Source: Cynocephalus volans (taxonomy: Eukaryota > Chordata > Mammalia > Dermoptera > Cynocephalidae). Taken from it: a stretch of 64,000 bases of DNA. Position numbers and translations under genes: made by a program. Shown here one piece after another: positions 59,781-64,000 of the stretch (position 1 is the first letter of the stretch; every line of letters starts with the position of its first letter). Below the pieces are notes generated by a model, which ran no database searches, was not told the origin of the DNA, and saw only the letters and a list, made by a program, of their open reading frames with translations. The stretch spans positions 185,508,071 through 185,572,070 of the forward strand of contig NC_084462.1 of the NCBI RefSeq assembly GCF_027409185.1. Reading direction: 5' to 3'.

Positions 59781-61440
59781 CCCTGTGGATGGATGGCGGG
59801 TGTCCTCACAGGAAGAGGGCCAGGTGTCAGGTGGGTGGGATGTCAATCACCATGACCACAGGCACTCAGGGGAGGGGCTGGGCCAGCCTTGCTGGGAGGA
59901 GCTCTGGTCACTTGCATGGTCTGAGCTGAGGGAAGCCCTGAGATGCACACAGGGTTCTAGAAAGAGTGGAGAAGAATCGGTTAAGTTATTTATAATAAAA
60001 CTCTTATTCCTTGAACTTCTCACCCAGCAGAGGAATGGCTTTCATTTAGAATTCAAACTGTAAACTAATCGAGGAAATTCTAGCACAAGTAATTACACTA
60101 ATTACTGAGAGAATATTTCTAGAAAGGCAGAGTGGCCACCGAGGACTAATATTTCAGAGTTTGTGGAGCCCAAGGCATGAGGACAGGATCAGTAGGATGG
60201 GACATCTCTGGATGCTAATTGTCGCACTAGGAGCAGTGCGTAGAGTTGTGTGTGTAGACCGTGGGTTGTAACAAGCTAACAGGAGGATGCAACTTGCAAA
60301 GACCTGGAGGCCTTCAGGACATTCCACATGTTCAGTTTATGATGAATAACGTGAGACACGTGGGTGGTGGTGGGATTTCTCAAGAAGTGTCTCCTGTGCC
60401 AGCTGCTAAGAAAACCAGTCGGGAGGTGTCCAGGTGTGAGGCAGTCGAGGTGGTAGAAACCCTTTAGGTCGCTCTGAGCCACACGGGCTGTGTGATCCTG
60501 GTGTCTCACCCAACATCCTTTTTATCCTCCAAAGACTTTGTGCTGTGAGGAGCTCACACACAGGTCAGGGTTTTACTCTGTGAGGAGGAGACGAACAGGA
60601 AGACATGCGCTGAGAACACAGTGAACCATTGCCAGGTTCTTATTAGGTACACGGACAGGAGTGTCTCTTGTCAATTTGATGATTGCAATTTTTGTGGTTA
60701 GAGCGTTAAGAGGACAGCTGAGTTAAATGATAACTTCAGAGGACAAAAGTATAAAGAAATGGCAGAAATCATTGTTTCTAGACGTGTGTGCTGCACTCAA
60801 TACTCTTCAATTATTTCTCTATCTGTATTCAAATTTAAAATAAGAACACTTGCATCGTTTCTGCTAATTGTTACTTGTTATTTCCCCATATATGATTTCA
60901 GCTGTGATTGCTCCCTTTTTCCTAATATAGGAATTTCCATTAATAACTCTTATTTTACCTGAATATTTGGGCTCTGTTCCCTGGGGACATTGGAGATTTG
61001 TTGGTGCCCAGGCCATCCAGCCCACTTGCTGGTCACTCTGTGACCTCAGCACACAGGAGTGTGTCCATGACAGAGCTGGACCCCTGGCAGGACCATCTAG
61101 ACATTCTCTACCATCAGGCATGTGGGTTGTGAGAGGAGCTCAGGGGGCAGCAGATGGCTGTGTTCCCACATGACCCATCCTGCCCTGCAGTGGTGCCTGC
61201 GTGGCCTGGAATCATGTGTGTATGTGACCCAGGGGCTCATCGGGACATCTGAGGCAGCTCAGGTCCCCTGAGTGTAACTTGCCATGGGGTGTCCACAGAC
61301 AGATGGACACATGAGACAGATGTTAGGAGGTGAGGTGGGTTTGTGCTCTGATGGTCAGGCTTTGCTGAGCCTCCACCCTGCTCCTGCCTCAGAGCTGGGA
61401 AGAGTGACCTTGGCTTAGACTCCATGGACCTCAGTGTCTA
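59780..61440. repeat. Decayed VH3-block flank (cassette 3)
   Basis: Matches the distal and proximal 3' flanks of the VH3 blocks (48280-50470, 32040-32300). It stops near 61440, before the place where a VH3 gene should begin, and passes straight into VH4-type flank. Confidence 0.55.
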
Positions 61441-61449
61441 GGACAGATT

Positions 61450-62347
61450 ATTTTGAATTTAGACAGTGGAAGACAGAGGTGATTATGGGGCCAGTAGTTT
61501 CTGTGTGATACTTAAGGGACAGCAGAGGGCAGGCAGGGACCAGGTCTCCATCCAGATAGTTCTCTTTATCTACATGAAATTCCTGTGTGGAAACTGAGAG
61601 ACACATCTTAGGACACTGACCCAGGGCTGATTTTAGAGCCCCTGCCCAGAACACAGTCCAGCAGGGCTGTGATGCATTTTCTTCTCTGCACCCGTCCTCA
61701 TGCTTCACAGGGAAACCTGACGGCCGCACCTTGGGTTTGGCTGCTCCTCCATCCAGAGGTCCAAGGGATCGACAGGCAGCGAGGCACACCCTGAACACCC
61801 GTGTCCACCTGCGTGGATGAGGAGCAAGAGGTGGAACTTCCACAGTAAAACAGGACGCCCGTGGGACAGAGGTCCCGGTGGATGACACACGGGGCAGACC
61901 TGCAACTGCCTGAGACAGACGCTGGAACCCCAGACCGAAGAAACATGGGCTCCATTGCGTTTCTCTTTGTGGGAAATAATTCACAGTCACGTGTAGGATG
62001 AAAATCTTCTGGATGATCTGGTTTATTTATTTATTTTTAATAAAGAAAATAAATGTCATATGAGAAAATGGCAAAATGATGTTTGTGAGTGCAAATATCA
62101 CACCTGGAAAGAATGTTATTTTCTCCTTCCTCACCTCCAGTGGAAATGCGAGTAATTATAGAAATAAACAAACAAAAATCAGAAAGTGTCCCTGGGGTCA
62201 CTGAGAGCTAGAAGAAGAGACAAAGTCCCTGATCCCCACAGAACGTCTCTTCTCAGCTCCTCTCTGCACCTGCTCCTGGCGTGGTTACGATTAGAGTGGA
62301 CCCTGAGGGCCCCCTCAGCACAGCTGCCTTTTGTCTCCCTGCAGGGA
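61450..62347. repeat. VH4-type 3' flank (cassette 3)
   Basis: Matches 17800-18720 in order: 'gggacagcagagggcaggca' near 61515 with 17911, the 'ctccatccagaggtccaagg' tract with 18150, and 'cctctctgcacctgctcctg' with 18645. Confidence 0.65.
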
Positions 62348-62375
62348 GGTCTGTGTCTGGGCTCACACGGATTCA
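62348..62375 (-). pseudogene. Orphan VH4-type recombination-signal remnant, V exon lost
   Basis: Nonamer-like ggtctgtgt (ACACAGACC on minus, 62348-62356) is followed by the familiar spacer start ctgggctcac, but no heptamer and no V exon follow. From about 62375 the text is unrelated. The breakpoint falls within the recombination-signal spacer. Confidence 0.65.
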
Positions 62376-62587
62376 AATTCTTACTCACAAATAAGAAAAT
62401 AGAATAGTTGTGCATGTACGTAGGTGGGTGTGGATCGGTTGCTACTGTGTCCTCAGATCCCAGAAGATAATAGGACACCTTGGAAAAAGAGCTCCTGACA
62501 TTTAGAGGTATTACTAATGACAGATGTAGCAGATACCAGATCATGTTATAATGATAATGGGAAGGCTCTAAACAATTTCAGATCTTC

Positions 62588-62642
62588 TGCGTGTGTGTGT
62601 GTGTGTGTGTGCTGTGTGTGTGTGTGTGTATGTGTGTGTGTT
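62588..62642. repeat. (GT)n microsatellite
   Basis: GT run with two short interruptions. Confidence 0.95.
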
Positions 62643-62689
62643 GTGAGTTTTTCCTTTTACTTGCCTCTCATCGGGAAATATGTATCAAT

Positions 62690-63000
62690 GAGATTTTTTT
62701 ATATTTATTTATTTATTATTTTAATTGAACAACATACAATGTAGTTGATTTTCATGTCCCTTTGCCAGTTCCTCCTTTCACCCCTCCCCCTACCACTCCC
62801 ACAATTGACATCGTGTCTGTCCACTTGTCTTAACACATTTGAGCAATTGTGATTATTGTGTCTTCTTACCCCACATTTGTTTGCATATTTAATAATTAAT
62901 TTTTATTACCTCCCTCAAATAAGTGGGAACACGTGGTGTTTCTCTTTCTGTACCTCACGTATTTCTCTTAATATAATTTATGTGTAACTAGTTGAGTTTC
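62690..63000 (-). mobile_element. L1 3' end, antisense
   Basis: Begins with a (TTTA)n run, then 'aacaacatacaatgtagttg', and includes 'aagtgggaacacgtggtgtt' and 'tctctttctgtacctcacgt', an antisense L1 3' phrase. Confidence 0.6.
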
Positions 63001-63429
63001 AAAAGTAAACCAATTTGCTGTTACCCACAGTTAAAGGGCTGGTGAATCTCAAGTACTGTTGATATCGTGCATGTAAGCTGAACATCCCAGGACGTTTGCA
63101 TGCACAAAAATCTCATATTTTTACAAATTTCATGTGAAGACTCACACGTGAATGCTTTTCCAGGTCAGCATTTTAAATAACACTTCCTCCAAGGAAATGT
63201 TGCAAACTTATACCTCAGCAACACAAACATGACAGTCTACATACTTCAGACTCTTCCATAAGTCAAAAAACATATTTAGTGATTGAGAATAAATGGAAAT
63301 CCACAGACAAGCTCATGAACTTATTCTCTGATCTGTGGATATAATTAATTTCACGAGTACTTCTATTTCAACGTGGACAGCTTGTATTAACTTTCCTTGT
63401 TGAATTGCTCTGGTCACAATTTATATGTT

Positions 63430-63875
63430 GAATAAAAGTGCTGAGAGTGGACATCCTACTTGTTTCAGATCTAGGAATAAAAGTTCATTCTTTCAACATT
63501 GGGCATGATATTAGCTGTGGGCTTATCATACATTCTGAATCTATTGACTACAATGCAGAGGGAAAATGTTGTTTTCAGGAAATGTCATTGGGAAAACTGA
63601 ACGTTCAGATGTGAAAGAATAAATGTGAACCATTACTTTACACAATATTTAAAAATCAACACAAATCATTTAAATACCTAAATATAAGACCTAAAACTGT
63701 AAAACTTCTAGAAGAAAGCTTAGGAGGAAATCATCATGACATTAGATTTGGCAATAATTTCTTAAATAATAGACTAAAAGCAAATATAGACAAAGCAATT
63801 TCAGACAAAAACTGTGCATTGAAGGGAACAATTAACAGAGTGAAAATAAAACCTGAGGTTCATGTGTGTGTTGTG
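63430..63875 (+). mobile_element. L1 ORF2 fragment, 5' part inverted
   Basis: 63430-63580 is antisense ORF2 ('gctgagagtggacatcctac', 'attagctgtgggcttatcat'). 63585-63875 is sense ORF2 from further downstream ('cattgggaaaactgaacgtt', 'ctagaagaaagcttaggagg'). A deletion separates the parts; a plus-strand twin-primed insertion fits. Confidence 0.7.
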
Positions 63876-64000
63876 TGTGTGTGCTGCGTGTGTGCTATGA
63901 GAACAACATTTAGAGTTTCTCATGTTTTATGACAGGTTTCTTCACTCTGTGGCATATTTTTTTTATTCTTATTGAAATATTCAATATGGTATTCTATTTA

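Overview
This is a stretch of an immunoglobulin heavy-chain variable (IGHV) locus from a placental mammal. All IGHV genes lie on the minus strand, so transcription runs toward lower coordinates; no D, J or constant-region sequence is visible. I cannot name the species. There are no Alu, B1 or B2 elements, and the only SINE I recognise is a tRNA-Ile-like one near 31.3 kb. Old L1 fragments, class III/MaLR-like retroviral debris and a D-type-like endogenous retrovirus make up most of the rest.

IGHV content: three genes look intact by reading frame, splice sites, octamer promoter and 23-bp-spacer recombination signal. They are a clan II (VH4-like) gene at 18.8-19.2 kb, a clan III (VH3-like) gene at 32.9-33.4 kb and a VH4-like gene at 57.6-58.1 kb. 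A fourth, VH3-like, at 51.2-51.7 kb is open throughout but carries a 36-bp in-frame insertion in framework 3. A VH4-like copy at 38.6-39.1 kb is a pseudogene (stop codon, lost first cysteine, defective recombination signal). Older relics are a VH2-like pseudogene at 12.2-12.6 kb, a VH3 exon relic at 27.4-27.8 kb, a VH1-type promoter with no gene at 25.3 kb, and a VH4-type 3' flank with an eroded recombination signal and no V exon at 62.3 kb.

Layout: 0-2.8 kb, 3' part of an ERV (pol end, env, 3' LTR). 2.8-3.7 kb, L1 3' end split by a GGAA microsatellite. 5.0-9.8 kb, degenerate class III/MaLR-like ERV sequence. 9.8-11.9 kb, L1. 12.2-12.6 kb, VH2-like pseudogene. 14.4-15.9 kb, inverted L1 and a 34-bp minisatellite. 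16.2-24.2 kb, VH4 block 1. 25.3 kb, orphan promoter. 26.0-27.0 kb, 54-bp minisatellite. 27.4 kb, VH3 relic. 28.2-32.0 kb, L1. 32.0-45.1 kb, VH3 block then VH4 block 2. 45.1-46.8 kb, L1. 50.2-59.0 kb, second VH3+VH4 cassette. 59.8-62.4 kb, a decayed third cassette. 62.7-64.0 kb, L1.

The main architecture is a repeated VH3+VH4 cassette (32.0-40.2 and 50.2-59.0 kb). The L1 and LTR insertions shared by the copies, and the one found in only one copy, give a relative order of events.
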